Assembly (NCBI RefSeq): GCF_030532965.1
Contig: NZ_JAUNKC010000003.1
Location: 62,001 to 126,000, forward strand
Length of the DNA: 64,000 nt
Source of the DNA: Corynebacterium sp.
Lineage (GTDB): Bacteria; Actinomycetota; Actinomycetes; Mycobacteriales; Mycobacteriaceae
Reading direction: 5' to 3'
Both the position numbers and the translations under genes were made by a program. Numbering within the stretch: the first letter of the stretch is position 1; each line of letters starts with the position of its first letter. The notes below the pieces were generated by a model, which was given only the letters and a program-made list of their open reading frames with translations, ran no database searches and was not told where the DNA came from. Of the stretch, positions 9,954 through 18,920 are shown piece after piece.

Positions 9954-10643
9954 ATGAATAGTGGGTCTACCACCCGCCGTTTCTTTGCGATCGTGTCTAC
10001 CGGATTCGCAATCGCGGCACTTGTTGGGCTTGTGGTATGGCAAAGTAGCATTGCAACTAGGTCATCTACCACGGCCAATGAAGCAGGTGTTGCTCCGTCG
10101 TTGGTTGCGGGGAATCCTGAAAAATTGACTGCATCTTCCGCACCGGAAAAGAAGCCACAAAAGCCGACCCCGGTTGCCACGCCTAATTTGAGCGAGGATG
10201 TTGTCAATGATCCCCTACTGCCTCCTCGGGCGTATATCGCCCCTGAGCGCATTTCCCAACCATCTGCCACCACCACGGTAAACACGTTTGTTCCTCCGGT
10301 TGCAATTGAAACCGAATCAGTTGCGCGCTCACCGCAGAATAATCGTGAGAATCCGAAGCCTGGTAATCGTGATAGTCAACCGACGACTACCACCACGGAT
10401 CGGGTAGAACCCCCGGCACCGCAGGCGACACCGTCGCCGACAACCACAACGGTTCCGCCAGCGCCACAGCCGCCGGTTCCACCAAACAACGTTCCTAACG
10501 AACCCGTTCCGCCAACATCGACCCCAGGGCCAAGCAGCACGGAATCGACAAGTAATTCCGATGCCGTGCAGCCGTCCGGCGGTTGGGAACCCGCGCCGGA
10601 GGCAATGCCATCGACTAACGCGGAGCCGACGGATCTGAATTAA
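9954..10643 (+). CDS. Membrane-anchored Pro/Thr-rich protein of unknown function
   Basis: The gene encodes about 229 residues. A short basic start (MNSGSTTRRFF) leads into one hydrophobic segment (AIVSTGFAIAALVGLVVW), then a long low-complexity region rich in Pro, Thr, Ser, Asn and Glu with many PPxP and TTTT runs. It looks like an exported protein tethered by its N-terminus and spanning the wall. ATG 9954 has AAGGAAG 11 bases upstream; an in-frame TTG at 9933 lies on top of that site and is rejected. The stop abuts the stop of manA on the other strand with no spacer. I recognise no domain. Confidence 0.65.
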   Translation: MNSGSTTRRFFAIVSTGFAIAALVGLVVWQSSIATRSSTTANEAGVAPSLVAGNPEKLTASSAPEKKPQKPTPVATPNLSEDVVNDPLLPPRAYIAPERISQPSATTTVNTFVPPVAIETESVARSPQNNRENPKPGNRDSQPTTTTTDRVEPPAPQATPSPTTTTVPPAPQPPVPPNNVPNEPVPPTSTPGPSSTESTSNSDAVQPSGGWEPAPEAMPSTNAEPTDLN

Positions 10644-11837
10644 CTATTCATTCACGGTTGCGATAAACAACTGACCCCGTCCAGAAACTGTGATGTGCTC
10701 GCTTTCACCAGCGGCAATCCACACAGCCTGGGTGGGGTTTAATTGTGCCGTGGCATCCCCGACCGCTACCGAGACTTCGCCAGCGGTACACAATGCGATC
10801 CGCGGCCCCCGGCAGGATAATTCGGCGGTGCCGTCAACATCCAGTTTGGCCAGGGCGAACTCCTCGGCCGGGGTGCGGAACCATCCGCCCGTGCTTTCAA
10901 TCCGGGGATCTGACACCGCGCGGAAATCCAATACCCGCACCAGCTCTGGGACATCAACGTGCTTAGAGGTCAATCCGCCGCGCAGCACATTATCGGAATT
11001 GGCCATGATTTCCACACCCAAGCCCCGGCAGTAGGCGTGGAGATTGCCCGCATGTAAAAACACAGCTTCCCCGGGTTCAATCACTACGTAGTTCAGCAAC
11101 AAAGCTCCGAGCACCCCGACATCGCCGGGATAGCGGGCATCAAGTTCGATGATGTTGCGCAACGTGTCAATGATCCACGATTTGCTGCCGGTGGCCTCCC
11201 GTTCGGATGTGTCCACCACCCGACGGGCGGCGGCGACTATGTCGTCGATAAGCTCTTTGCGCACGGTCGCGGGGATGGAAATCCAGGTGGTAAAAAGGGC
11301 GCGCAAATGATCGGTTTCGCTGCCCTCCCCCTCGGCAATTCCGACCCACCGATCGAGGGTGGGACACCCTAACGCGTCGAAAAGCTCATGGGTGCGGGCA
11401 AGCGGCCGAAATCCCGCCATGGCGTGGAATTTGGTCAGTGCGACGATCAGTTCCGGCTTGTGGTTATCGTCTTTATAGTTTCGATGCGGTGCCCGAACGT
11501 CAATGCCCGCGTCGTTTTCCCTAGCGAAGCCTTCTTTCGCTTGATCCAGCGAAGGGTGAGCCTGAAGTGACAAGGGCTCGGCAGCGGCGAGAATTTTAAG
11601 CAAAAACGGCAGCCGGTCGCCGTATTTCTGGCGCACCGAAGCCCCAAGATGGTACTCCGGATCGGCGGCGATAATGGCGGTGAGTGACCTGTTGTCAACG
11701 GTGGCTGAACCGCCAGGGTGGGCACCATACCAAAGCTCTGCCTCGGGGTGTGAGGCGGCTGTGCGCCCGCGCAAACCGGCGATGAGATCTTTTGAACCCC
11801 ACGGGTAGGTTTGCGTGCGTGGACGAAGAAGCAACAT
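10644..11837 (-). CDS. manA: Mannose-6-phosphate isomerase, class I
   Basis: The enzyme interconverts fructose-6-phosphate and mannose-6-phosphate, feeding mannose into GDP-mannose for lipomannan, lipoarabinomannan and protein mannosylation. The 397-residue product has MLLLRPRTQTYPWGSKDLI at the start and the zinc motif LSLQAHPSLDQAKEGFA. AVFLHAGNLHAYCRGLGVEIMANSDNVLRGGLT carries further metal and active-site residues. Length fits type I enzymes. It is followed upstream by a TobH-like gene and manB on the same strand, the order found in mycobacteria. Confidence 0.94.
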   Translation of the reverse strand: MLLLRPRTQTYPWGSKDLIAGLRGRTAASHPEAELWYGAHPGGSATVDNRSLTAIIAADPEYHLGASVRQKYGDRLPFLLKILAAAEPLSLQAHPSLDQAKEGFARENDAGIDVRAPHRNYKDDNHKPELIVALTKFHAMAGFRPLARTHELFDALGCPTLDRWVGIAEGEGSETDHLRALFTTWISIPATVRKELIDDIVAAARRVVDTSEREATGSKSWIIDTLRNIIELDARYPGDVGVLGALLLNYVVIEPGEAVFLHAGNLHAYCRGLGVEIMANSDNVLRGGLTSKHVDVPELVRVLDFRAVSDPRIESTGGWFRTPAEEFALAKLDVDGTAELSCRGPRIALCTAGEVSVAVGDATAQLNPTQAVWIAAGESEHITVSGRGQLFIATVNE

Positions 11838-11879
11838 GAAAAAACGTCAGTCTTTCTACTTTTTCCAGTACGTTCCCGG

Positions 11880-12896
11880 CTAGTATTCAGCGGAATCGGC
11901 ACTGTCGACACTAAAAAATGCGGTGGCGGCGAATGCTCGCGTTAACAGCCGTAAAACGCTGCTAGGGGCAAGCGGCGACGACATCGTCACCGAAACTGAA
12001 CCTGGCGGGCCAGGCGGTTGGTTATCCGGCGCGCACCACACAACGGCCTTCAACGGTAGCAGGCCGGGGCGTGGATCGAGTAACGGATCGTAGAAAATAT
12101 CGGTTTGTGCCTGCGGAAAATTACGTTGCGCTTGAATTAATTCCGGCATGGAAAGCACGGAACCCACCCGACCGTTCATCGTCCACAACGTGGCAACCAC
12201 GTCCGCCACCGCACGCCCAATTGGGTGAAGCGCGCTGTGCACAATAGTGCCGGTCAACTGGGATAATTGCCGGGCAGGGTTGACCACTTGATCGCGTTCA
12301 GGGGAACAGCTTTCCAGCTCCTCATCAACCGCCGCTGCCCAGTCATGAAGTTTCTGCACCACAAGCAGCGCATCGAAGTCCGCTAGTTCCAACACGGCGA
12401 GCACGGCGCACAAACCGCGCATCGGGCTTGGGCCTACGCTATTGGGCAAATGTGGAACGATAATGGCTCGGTTGGGCGCGTTGGTCGCTAACGGGCACTC
12501 CCCCGGTGCCACCAGGATGGTCGGCACGCCACGAGTCACCGCATGGGACATAGCCCGGGCAATGGCGTGGTCCTCGCCTTTTTCACTCAAGACGATCAGT
12601 ACATCAAGCGCACCTATATAGCCCGGCAGACTGTCTGTGACCACTAACGGCACCGCCAATGGTTGCGACATAGTCACCGCTAGCTGCGCACATTTGGTGC
12701 TGAGATCATCGGCGCACAACAAGATGATGCTGCGGGCGCGCACCCCAGCCAGACTTGCCAGGCCCGGACGAGTCACCCCGAATGCATCAGGGATTGGGTC
12801 GATAGAGGATTCGATTGCGCCTGCGATCGCTCGGATCTGTGCTCCTTCGTGGGCGATGTCGTAAAACGCGACCGCAAGAGGGTCATATCCATTCAT
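11880..12896 (-). CDS. TobH-like / SIS-domain sugar-phosphate protein
   Basis: A 338-residue protein starting MNGYDPLAVAFYDIAHEGAQ. It has the layout of the phosphosugar isomerase-like proteins found between manA and manB in mycobacteria (annotated TobH-like), with two SIS-type halves. PLVVTDSLPGYIGALDVLIVLSEKGEDHAIARA resembles the SIS loop that binds phosphosugars. Its reaction is not established. Position suggests a link to mannose metabolism. The manA start lies 43 bases downstream, consistent with one transcript. Confidence 0.7.
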   Translation of the reverse strand: MNGYDPLAVAFYDIAHEGAQIRAIAGAIESSIDPIPDAFGVTRPGLASLAGVRARSIILLCADDLSTKCAQLAVTMSQPLAVPLVVTDSLPGYIGALDVLIVLSEKGEDHAIARAMSHAVTRGVPTILVAPGECPLATNAPNRAIIVPHLPNSVGPSPMRGLCAVLAVLELADFDALLVVQKLHDWAAAVDEELESCSPERDQVVNPARQLSQLTGTIVHSALHPIGRAVADVVATLWTMNGRVGSVLSMPELIQAQRNFPQAQTDIFYDPLLDPRPGLLPLKAVVWCAPDNQPPGPPGSVSVTMSSPLAPSSVLRLLTRAFAATAFFSVDSADSAEY

Positions 12897-13016
12897 ACCT
12901 TGCTATCCTACGCATCACTGCGACATGAGCGCGTTGCGCTATAAAAACCGGGGTTAGCCATGCGCATAACCTTGGCAAACACCCGGCGCGCCGACCCCGC
13001 TGACTAGACCGAATGC

Positions 13017-14402
13017 CTAGTGGCTGGCGGGACGAATGATCTCACTAATTTCCGCAACAAGGGCAGCCACGGCCTGCGGCGTTTTCGCTTCCACGTTCAA
13101 CCGCAGCAACGGTTCCGTATTAGAGGCACGTAGGTTAAACCAGGTAGGCGCATCTTTCAGGTCGACGGTTACCCCGTCGAGCTTGTCGACGCTATCCGTC
13201 CGATCCGCAAACGCCTCCAGGACAGCTGCGGTGCGCTCTAATTGTTGGTCAGCCGAATCCAACCGGAAGTTCACCTCACCTGAAGCGTGGTATCGATCGT
13301 ACTGATGCATGAGTTCGCTGAGGGGTTGATCCACCTGCCCCAACGCCGCAAGGACGTGCATGGCCGCGAGGATTCCGGAGTCGGCGTTGAAGAAATCCTG
13401 GAAGTAGTAATGCGCGGAATGCTCCCCACCGAATAACGCATTGTGCTCAGCCATCTTAGCTTTGATAAACGAGTGCCCAACGCGGGTACGAACTGCCTGG
13501 CCACCGGATTCACCGATGATCTCTGGAACCGCCTTTGAGGTAATCAAGTTATGGATGATGGTTGCCCCGGGCTGCTGCGCCAAATAGCGTTGGGCGATGA
13601 GCCCGCAAATCGCCGACGGGCTTACTGGGTTGCCGGTTTCATCCACCACGAAACACCTATCGGCGTCGCCGTCGAAGGCCAATCCGATGTCCGCACCGAC
13701 CTCCACGGTGAATTTCTGAAGATCGACTAGGTTCTTGGGATCAAGCGGATTAGCCTCATGGTTCGGGAACGTGCCGTCCAATTCGAAATACAGCGGAATG
13801 ATCTCTAATGGCAATCCACGGAAAACTTCCGGGACGGTGTGGCCTGCCATGCCATTTGCGGCATCAACTGCAACTTTCAGCGGTCGAATATCGGATAGCG
13901 GCACCAGGGACCGCAAAAACTCACCGTAGGCGGCTAAGGAGTCCTCGGCGACCTGCCCGCCTGGCTCGCCGTCGAAAAGCGGAACGCCCGCAACCAGCAT
14001 GTCGATGATGGCAGCCAGCCCGGTTTCTTGCCCCACTGGGCGTGCCCCCGAGCGGCACATTTTGATCCCGTTGTATTCCGCCGGATTATGCGAAGCGGTA
14101 AACATCGCACCTGGAATATCCCGCACGCCGGAAACGAAATACAGCTGATCCGTGCTGCTAAGACCCACCATGACGACATCTAAACCTTGGGAACGCACCC
14201 CATCAGCGAAGGCCTGGGCAAGTTCCGGGGAGCTGGGGCGCATATCGTGCCCGATCGCCACCGTTGTCTCCTGTTCAGCCCGCATAAGGTTGCCGAAGGC
14301 GGCGCCGACATCGTAGATAAAATCGCTGGTTATTTGTTCCCCCACTATGCCCCGAACATCGTAGGCTTTAATGATTTCAGTGACAGATTCACGGGTGCGC
14401 AT
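13017..14402 (-). CDS. manB: Phosphomannomutase / phosphoglucomutase
   Basis: The enzyme converts mannose-6-phosphate to mannose-1-phosphate. The 461-residue alpha-D-phosphohexomutase has all four domain signatures: catalytic serine loop TASHNPAEYNGIK, metal loop DGDADRCFVVD, sugar-binding loop FGGEHSAHYYF, and the C-terminal phosphate-binding RASNTEPLLRLNVEA. It supplies the substrate for the guanylyltransferase at 16.7-17.8 kb. The start ATG 14402 (MRTRESVTEIIKAYDVRG) matches the family N-terminus. Confidence 0.95.
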   Translation of the reverse strand: MRTRESVTEIIKAYDVRGIVGEQITSDFIYDVGAAFGNLMRAEQETTVAIGHDMRPSSPELAQAFADGVRSQGLDVVMVGLSSTDQLYFVSGVRDIPGAMFTASHNPAEYNGIKMCRSGARPVGQETGLAAIIDMLVAGVPLFDGEPGGQVAEDSLAAYGEFLRSLVPLSDIRPLKVAVDAANGMAGHTVPEVFRGLPLEIIPLYFELDGTFPNHEANPLDPKNLVDLQKFTVEVGADIGLAFDGDADRCFVVDETGNPVSPSAICGLIAQRYLAQQPGATIIHNLITSKAVPEIIGESGGQAVRTRVGHSFIKAKMAEHNALFGGEHSAHYYFQDFFNADSGILAAMHVLAALGQVDQPLSELMHQYDRYHASGEVNFRLDSADQQLERTAAVLEAFADRTDSVDKLDGVTVDLKDAPTWFNLRASNTEPLLRLNVEAKTPQAVAALVAEISEIIRPASH

Positions 14403-14698
14403 ATTTTCCTAACAAGTATCCAATTAAGTTGATAAATCACAACTGGAATAATTTTACCCGGTTCAACCGGTAATTCCCGCACCCACCTGATTGCACGATG
14501 CATAATCGCGCCACCGATTTTTAAAACCTAAACCAACACCCCCAGTCTGCACCAGCAACCACGCCTACAGCTGCCACTCAAAATGCCGACGATAACTTCA
14601 ACGAAAACGCCGTTTTAAAACTCCGCGAACCAAGTAACCGCCCGGCTGTTTGTCAACGCGCTCGACGATTTAGCGTGAAAGTGTTGGTTACTGGGTTT

Positions 14699-15097
14699 TT
14701 ATTGCTCGTCGTTGTCGGGCACAACGGACAAATGCGCGCGACGTGTGATCTTATGCGGTGGCCTGCGCACCGGGTGATTGGGCACGTGCTCTTCCGATTC
14801 CATGAGCCCCGAAGTAGTCTGTCCCGCTTCCCGCACCGCTTCGGCTAAGGCCGTGAGATCTTCGTCATCTTCTACGTCAGTTACCCGCAGCAATTCCCAA
14901 CCCAGGGGCGGCGTAATCTTCGAGGCGTGCCGTTCGCACAGGTCCCAGCTGTGCGGATCGTCGTTGCTCACCAGCGGTCCGATGAATGCGGTGGAATGCG
15001 CATATGCGTAAGTAAGCGTCGCAACGGCAGGTTGGCCGCAACCGGGGCGAGAACAACGACGGAACTGATTCACGCAACAAAGTTTAGACATAATCAT
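14699..15097 (-). CDS. DUF3499 protein, putative zinc-binding
   Basis: This 132-residue protein matches the actinobacterial DUF3499 family found between manB and whiB2 (Rv3258c-type). Likely zinc ligands are C-S-R-P-G-C near residue 15-20 and C-E-R-H near residue 53-56. The C-terminal half is charged and probably disordered. The function is unknown. Two starts are possible (ATG 15097 or ATG 15091); neither has a strong ribosome site. The 296-base spacer between it and manB holds no gene that I can support. Confidence 0.8.
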   Translation of the reverse strand: MIMSKLCCVNQFRRCSRPGCGQPAVATLTYAYAHSTAFIGPLVSNDDPHSWDLCERHASKITPPLGWELLRVTDVEDDEDLTALAEAVREAGQTTSGLMESEEHVPNHPVRRPPHKITRRAHLSVVPDNDEQ

Positions 15098-15174
15098 GAG
15101 GTTTTTCGATACCTAGGGCATCTTCGGCGCGCCACATTCCCCCTGTCTGGAACCGAGAGTTTAGGCTATCAGAT

Positions 15175-15741
15175 ATGCGAGAAAACGATTCCCCGTCCAC
15201 AGGTAACGATTCCGCCGATTCCAACGGCCAGGTGCGCCACATAACCCCAGGTAGCGGAAGTGGGCGGAACCGAGCGAGCGGCGGACGGAATCGACGCCCC
15301 CGCGACCGCCACGGGCGCGGGCTGCGCGGGCCCATCCTCCCCTTTGAGGTCCCCCGGTTTCGGAACCGCACCCAGATTTTCGACGCCGCGGTGTTAGAAG
15401 CCTACGCGCCTATTCAGCATCGATTCGCCGACAACTTAAGTCAATTGGATATCGCTGTTGACACGATCCCCCGGATGCGGCTGAATGCGGATGTGGATTC
15501 ATTCCCGGAGGAGATCGTCGCCGATGGCCCGGTGCCGCTGGGCCGGGTGATCCAAGCGGGTATTGATTCCCACGGTCGTCCCACCCGGGCGCGCATTGTT
15601 CTTTTTCGGATGCCCATTGAACAGCGGTGTCGGGATGCCGCCGAGCGCCAAGAGTTGTTAACTATGGTGTTGGCGCAGCTTGTTGCACATTATTTGAATG
15701 TGGCGCCGGAAGATATTGATCCGAATTTCCGCCCGTTGTAG
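15175..15741 (+). CDS. Metallopeptidase-family (zincin-like) protein, motif degenerate
   Basis: A 188-residue protein, in the position of Rv3259 in mycobacteria. The N-terminal 55 residues are polar and Arg/Gly-rich. The rest follows the small zincin-like metallopeptidase family (F-P-E-E-I, P-L-G-R-V-I-Q, R-I-V-L-F-R-M-P-I-E). Where the family has H-E-x-x-H-H, this protein reads L-A-Q-L-V-A-H-Y-L, so only one of the histidines remains and the catalytic Glu is absent. It is therefore probably not an active peptidase. It is divergent from the DUF3499 gene with a short shared promoter region. Confidence 0.75.
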   Translation: MRENDSPSTGNDSADSNGQVRHITPGSGSGRNRASGGRNRRPRDRHGRGLRGPILPFEVPRFRNRTQIFDAAVLEAYAPIQHRFADNLSQLDIAVDTIPRMRLNADVDSFPEEIVADGPVPLGRVIQAGIDSHGRPTRARIVLFRMPIEQRCRDAAERQELLTMVLAQLVAHYLNVAPEDIDPNFRPL

Positions 15742-15829
15742 GTTTTTTCTGCAACAGCTAAACAAATTTTCAAAAATTTTTATTTTTCGTGTAACACATT
15801 AGTTTTAGCTAACGATACTTCGGATAGGA

Positions 15830-15878
15830 AAGAAAAAATTCCAGTCGATGTCAGAAAGACTGACAACACACTGGAATT
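15830..15878 (-). terminator. Intrinsic terminator downstream of whiB
   Basis: AATTCCAGT (15837-15845) pairs with ACTGGAATT (15870-15878). Inside it TGTCAG (15849-15854) pairs with CTGACA (15860-15865) around AAAGA. On the minus strand the stem is followed by AATTTTTTCT, a good U-tract. It lies about 65 bases past the whiB stop. Confidence 0.85.
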
Positions 15879-15944
15879 AGCCATGTGACTTTCCTACTGC
15901 CGCTGATGCACGCACAGACGCACCTACAAGCAACCGCAGTCGAA

Positions 15945-16244
15945 TTACACAATATCCCGCTTCAAGCGACGACGTTCACGCTCTGACAAGCCACCCCAGA
16001 TACCGAAGCGCTCGTCATGTTCTAGCGCGTACTCCAGGCATTCGTCCCTTACGGAGCATGCCTGACAGATACGTTTAGCTTCACGGGTGGAACCGCCCTT
16101 TTCGGGGAAGAACGCTTCCGGGTCGGTCTGCGCACATAACGCTTGCTCTTGCCATTCCTGCTCTACCGCGCCAAACAGGTCGTCAAGGGTCATTGCAAGC
16201 GCTGACCGAGTGCGAGGCGCGGCGTTACTTGCCATGTTTTCCAC
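15945..16244 (-). CDS. whcD: WhiB-family iron-sulfur regulator (WhiB2/WhcD type)
   Basis: A 99-residue WhiB-like protein that should bind a [4Fe-4S] cluster through Cys37, Cys60, Cys63 and Cys69. The beta-turn GIWGG is at 81-85, and a basic tail R-E-R-R-R-L-K-R is typical for DNA contact. WhiB2 members control division and septation genes. GTG 16244 is preferred because AGGAGAGGAG sits about seven bases upstream; an ATG at 16235 would be too far away. The neighbours (manB, DUF3499, guanylyltransferase) match the WhiB2 locus of mycobacteria. Confidence 0.92.
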   Translation of the reverse strand: MENMASNAAPRTRSALAMTLDDLFGAVEQEWQEQALCAQTDPEAFFPEKGGSTREAKRICQACSVRDECLEYALEHDERFGIWGGLSERERRRLKRDIV

Positions 16245-16649
16245 GCCACACTCCTCTCCTCGTTGCTACTTCTGCCCATCACTTAAAAGTTAAAAGCTTA
16301 AGGCACTTACTTACTTAAGTACTCACCTAGCGACAATAGCGATGTTTACATCTATATGATGCGGTACCGCCTATCCCACAGGGGAGATGCGGGAGCCGCT
16401 TTGCGAATTACACAACTGCGATTCAACACGTAAACACAATATGTCGTCAAGCTAAACGCCATGATTTTTCCGGGCAAAATTCATTTCCGCAGTTGGTTAA
16501 TCACACCAGTCACATCCTTCACATTGCGTCACTAGGCGGGGTACTCGGCGGGGGTACTATATGTTGTGTATACCCCCAAAAAATAACGCAAGGATAACAA
16601 TATGGAAGTGTTATGGTCAAAATCGTGCGCAACAAGCGCAAAACCCTGT
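16245..16649. other. Upstream region of whiB, no gene
   Basis: About 400 bases lie between the whiB start and the terminator of the guanylyltransferase gene. I see no credible gene. It contains a near-duplicated GGCGGGG(G)TACT (about 16536-16558) and an inverted repeat GGGGGTA (16550-16556) / TACCCCC (16571-16577). Nearer whiB it has the short repeats CTTACTTACTTAAG. These are candidate regulatory sites; none is matched to a known regulator. Confidence 0.5.
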
Positions 16650-16695
16650 AAAAAACTTAAAAATCCGCTTGCTGCATATGTGCTGACAAGCGGAT
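16650..16695 (-). terminator. Intrinsic terminator of the guanylyltransferase gene
   Basis: ATCCGCTTG (16663-16671) and CAAGCGGAT (16687-16695) form a 9-bp stem with a 15-base loop. On the minus strand it is followed by TTTAAGTTTTTT. It starts about 20 bases after the stop of the upstream gene. Confidence 0.75.
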
Positions 16696-16716
16696 ATTTT
16701 GATTTATTTAAGATAC

Positions 16717-17805
16717 TCAAGCATCGGAGCTAAAGCGAATTCCATTGTCCGGAATTTCCACTCCTGGCCACACCCGAGCACCATCGCGCAATTCGCATCG
16801 GGCACCAATATGTGCCCCCTCCCCGATTACGCACCCCCGAATTCGGGCATTGGCACCGATGCGAGCCCCATGCGAAATAATCGAGTCCTCAATAACCGCA
16901 CCCGGTTCGATGGTCACGCCATCGAACACCACCACGTCATCAAGACGGCACCCTGGTCCAACTTCGGTGCCGCGACCAATGACCGTGCCGCCTAGCAACA
17001 GTGTGCCATCTTTAACCATCGCCGAATCATGAACCAACGATTCTCCAGTTCGTCCTACCAGAAGCGGCGAAGGCGCGATGCCGCGCACCAGATCGGAACT
17101 GCCCCGAACAAAATCCGCCGGGGTTCCCATATCCCGCCAATACGAATTATCCACATAGCCGTAGACCGCACGCCCCTCTTCCAATAACTTCGGGAAGGTT
17201 TCGCGCTCCACCGATACCACCCGGCCAGCCGGGATCTCAGCTATCAAATCCCGCCGAAATACGTAACAGCCCGCATTGATTTGATCCGTCGGCGGATCTT
17301 CGGTCTTTTCCAAAAACGCTTGCACCCGTCCCGTCTCGTCGGTTGGCACACAGCCAAAGGCACGCGGATCGGGAACCCGCACCAAGTGCAGCGTCACATC
17401 AGCGTTCTTCTCATGGTGTGCCGCCAGAATGCCCGTCAAATCTGTGCCGCCTAACACATCGCCATTGAAAACCATGACCGTGTCGCCGCGCAGCTTGTCA
17501 TAGACATTTCGAATGCCACCACCCGTGCCAAGCGCTACGTCTTCGACGACGTATTCAATTTCGAGTCCTAAGTCCTCACCATTTCCGAAGTATTCTTCAA
17601 AAACCTCTGCGTGGAATGAGGTTCCCAGCACCACGTGGGTGATTCCGGCGGCTTTGATCCGTGCCAGTAAGTGGCTCAGGAATGGGACACCGGCGGTAGG
17701 CAGCATGGGCTTGGGCGTTGAAACTGTCAACGGGCGTAGCCTGGTCCCCTTGCCGCCGACCAAAATAACCGCATCAGTATTAGATGTCATGTGCTGGGTA
17801 TTCAC
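16717..17805 (-). CDS. Mannose-1-phosphate guanylyltransferase (nucleotidyltransferase, RmlA2/ManC type)
   Basis: The enzyme likely makes GDP-mannose from mannose-1-phosphate and GTP. The 362-residue protein has the nucleotidyltransferase signature GGKGTRLRPLTVSTPKPMLP near residues 17-36 and FNGDVLGGTDL for metal binding. A C-terminal left-handed beta-helix is shown by spaced hexapeptide repeats (IGRGTEVGPGC, IGANARIRGCVIGEGAHIG). GTG 17805 has AAGGA seven bases upstream. The neighbours manB and wbbL fit envelope sugar synthesis. Related proteins are sometimes annotated as glucose-1-phosphate thymidylyltransferase, so the nucleotide is inferred from context. Confidence 0.85.
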   Translation of the reverse strand: MNTQHMTSNTDAVILVGGKGTRLRPLTVSTPKPMLPTAGVPFLSHLLARIKAAGITHVVLGTSFHAEVFEEYFGNGEDLGLEIEYVVEDVALGTGGGIRNVYDKLRGDTVMVFNGDVLGGTDLTGILAAHHEKNADVTLHLVRVPDPRAFGCVPTDETGRVQAFLEKTEDPPTDQINAGCYVFRRDLIAEIPAGRVVSVERETFPKLLEEGRAVYGYVDNSYWRDMGTPADFVRGSSDLVRGIAPSPLLVGRTGESLVHDSAMVKDGTLLLGGTVIGRGTEVGPGCRLDDVVVFDGVTIEPGAVIEDSIISHGARIGANARIRGCVIGEGAHIGARCELRDGARVWPGVEIPDNGIRFSSDA

Positions 17806-17878
17806 TCGCTTTTCCTTGGCTTATGTATTGATAGCTTTTAATTTTTTACCAACTGTGGCTCGATAAGCCACTCCACAA

Positions 17879-18787
17879 TCATTTTTTCATCTTAGCCAGC
17901 GCAACCACGATAGCCGCACGCAATTTCAATCCCACTTTTAGTGCCACCCGAATCGGTGCCTGCCATAAATGTGGATGCCGATCCGCCTGGAACCGATACG
18001 CCGACGCGTGGTGAGCAGGCAGCATTTTCTCCGGGTGCTTGCCAGCCGAATGCCCCACCGCATGGGTAATCTGCGCTGTTGGACAGAACACATTGCAAAA
18101 ACCTGCCCGGCCGAATCGATCGCCCAGGTCAACGTCTTCCATATACATGAAGTAGCGTTCATCAAAGCCGCCGATGGCATTAAAGGCATCCCATTTCACC
18201 AATAAACAGGAACCAGACAGCCAGCCGGCGGTGCGTTCAACGTCCATGACGGCGTTATCCCGATAGGACCGCGACCACGGATTCGACGGCCATATCCCCG
18301 AAAACAATGCATGCCCAATCCCGTTCCTAAGGGTAGGGATTGCCCGGGCCGAGGGATACGCGGAGCCATCCGATTGACGGATATAGGGGCCAACATCCGC
18401 CACGTTGCGATCCGCCCACCGCTTCGCACACGCCAGCATTTCGTCGATGCTGCCCGGATCGAAGACGACATCAGGGTTGGAAATCACGAAGTAGTCGGGG
18501 TCGACCTCGTCGGCGTCGATAAGCGACGCGATGCGGCGCGCCGCGATATTAATGGCAGTCCCGTAACCCACGTTGCCGCCGGTTGCTAAGAATTCGACGG
18601 TGTCATATTCCTGTGCCGCTTTCTCAGGAACCCCATCGGTGGAGCCGTTATCGGCTAAAAAAACCCGCGTCGGCAAAACTGTGGCATGAGACACAGAATC
18701 CAGGAAGCTGCGGAGATAATCACCCGGCGAGTACGTGACAGTTATTACGGCAATGGGCTTTTTTAGTGTATTCACCTCGTTATTCAC
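17879..18787 (-). CDS. wbbL: Rhamnosyltransferase WbbL (GT2)
   Basis: WbbL adds rhamnose to decaprenyl-PP-GlcNAc, forming the linker that joins arabinogalactan to peptidoglycan. The 302-residue GT2 enzyme has VFLADNGSTDGVPEKAA, the metal region SNPDVVF, and GGFDERYFMYMEDVDLGDR with the catalytic Asp. Two starts are possible: GTG 18787 or GTG 18775. The sequence between them duplicates GAGGTGAAT. It lies next to an LCP ligase on the opposite strand, as in C. glutamicum and mycobacteria. Confidence 0.9.
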   Translation of the reverse strand: MNNEVNTLKKPIAVITVTYSPGDYLRSFLDSVSHATVLPTRVFLADNGSTDGVPEKAAQEYDTVEFLATGGNVGYGTAINIAARRIASLIDADEVDPDYFVISNPDVVFDPGSIDEMLACAKRWADRNVADVGPYIRQSDGSAYPSARAIPTLRNGIGHALFSGIWPSNPWSRSYRDNAVMDVERTAGWLSGSCLLVKWDAFNAIGGFDERYFMYMEDVDLGDRFGRAGFCNVFCPTAQITHAVGHSAGKHPEKMLPAHHASAYRFQADRHPHLWQAPIRVALKVGLKLRAAIVVALAKMKK

Positions 18788-18920
18788 CTCGTCGATTTTA
18801 CTGTGTCAGGCGCTATAAGTCTCTTTTACGCCTCTTAGTCAAAGTGTTTCCTGCCGAAGAACAAGATATTCTTAAACACACTTCGGTTATTCTTAGGCGA
18901 AAAGGAGAATCCGGTAGCCA

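Noticed and set aside
9917..10285. Minus-strand frame opposite the Pro/Thr-rich protein gene
   Set aside because: Antisense shadow of the plus-strand gene, which has a proper ribosome site and a coherent signal-anchor.
16532..16720. Minus-strand frame of 62 codons between whiB and the guanylyltransferase gene
   Set aside because: It overlaps a clear terminator and the GGGGGTA repeat, has no ribosome site and shows no domain or codon bias.
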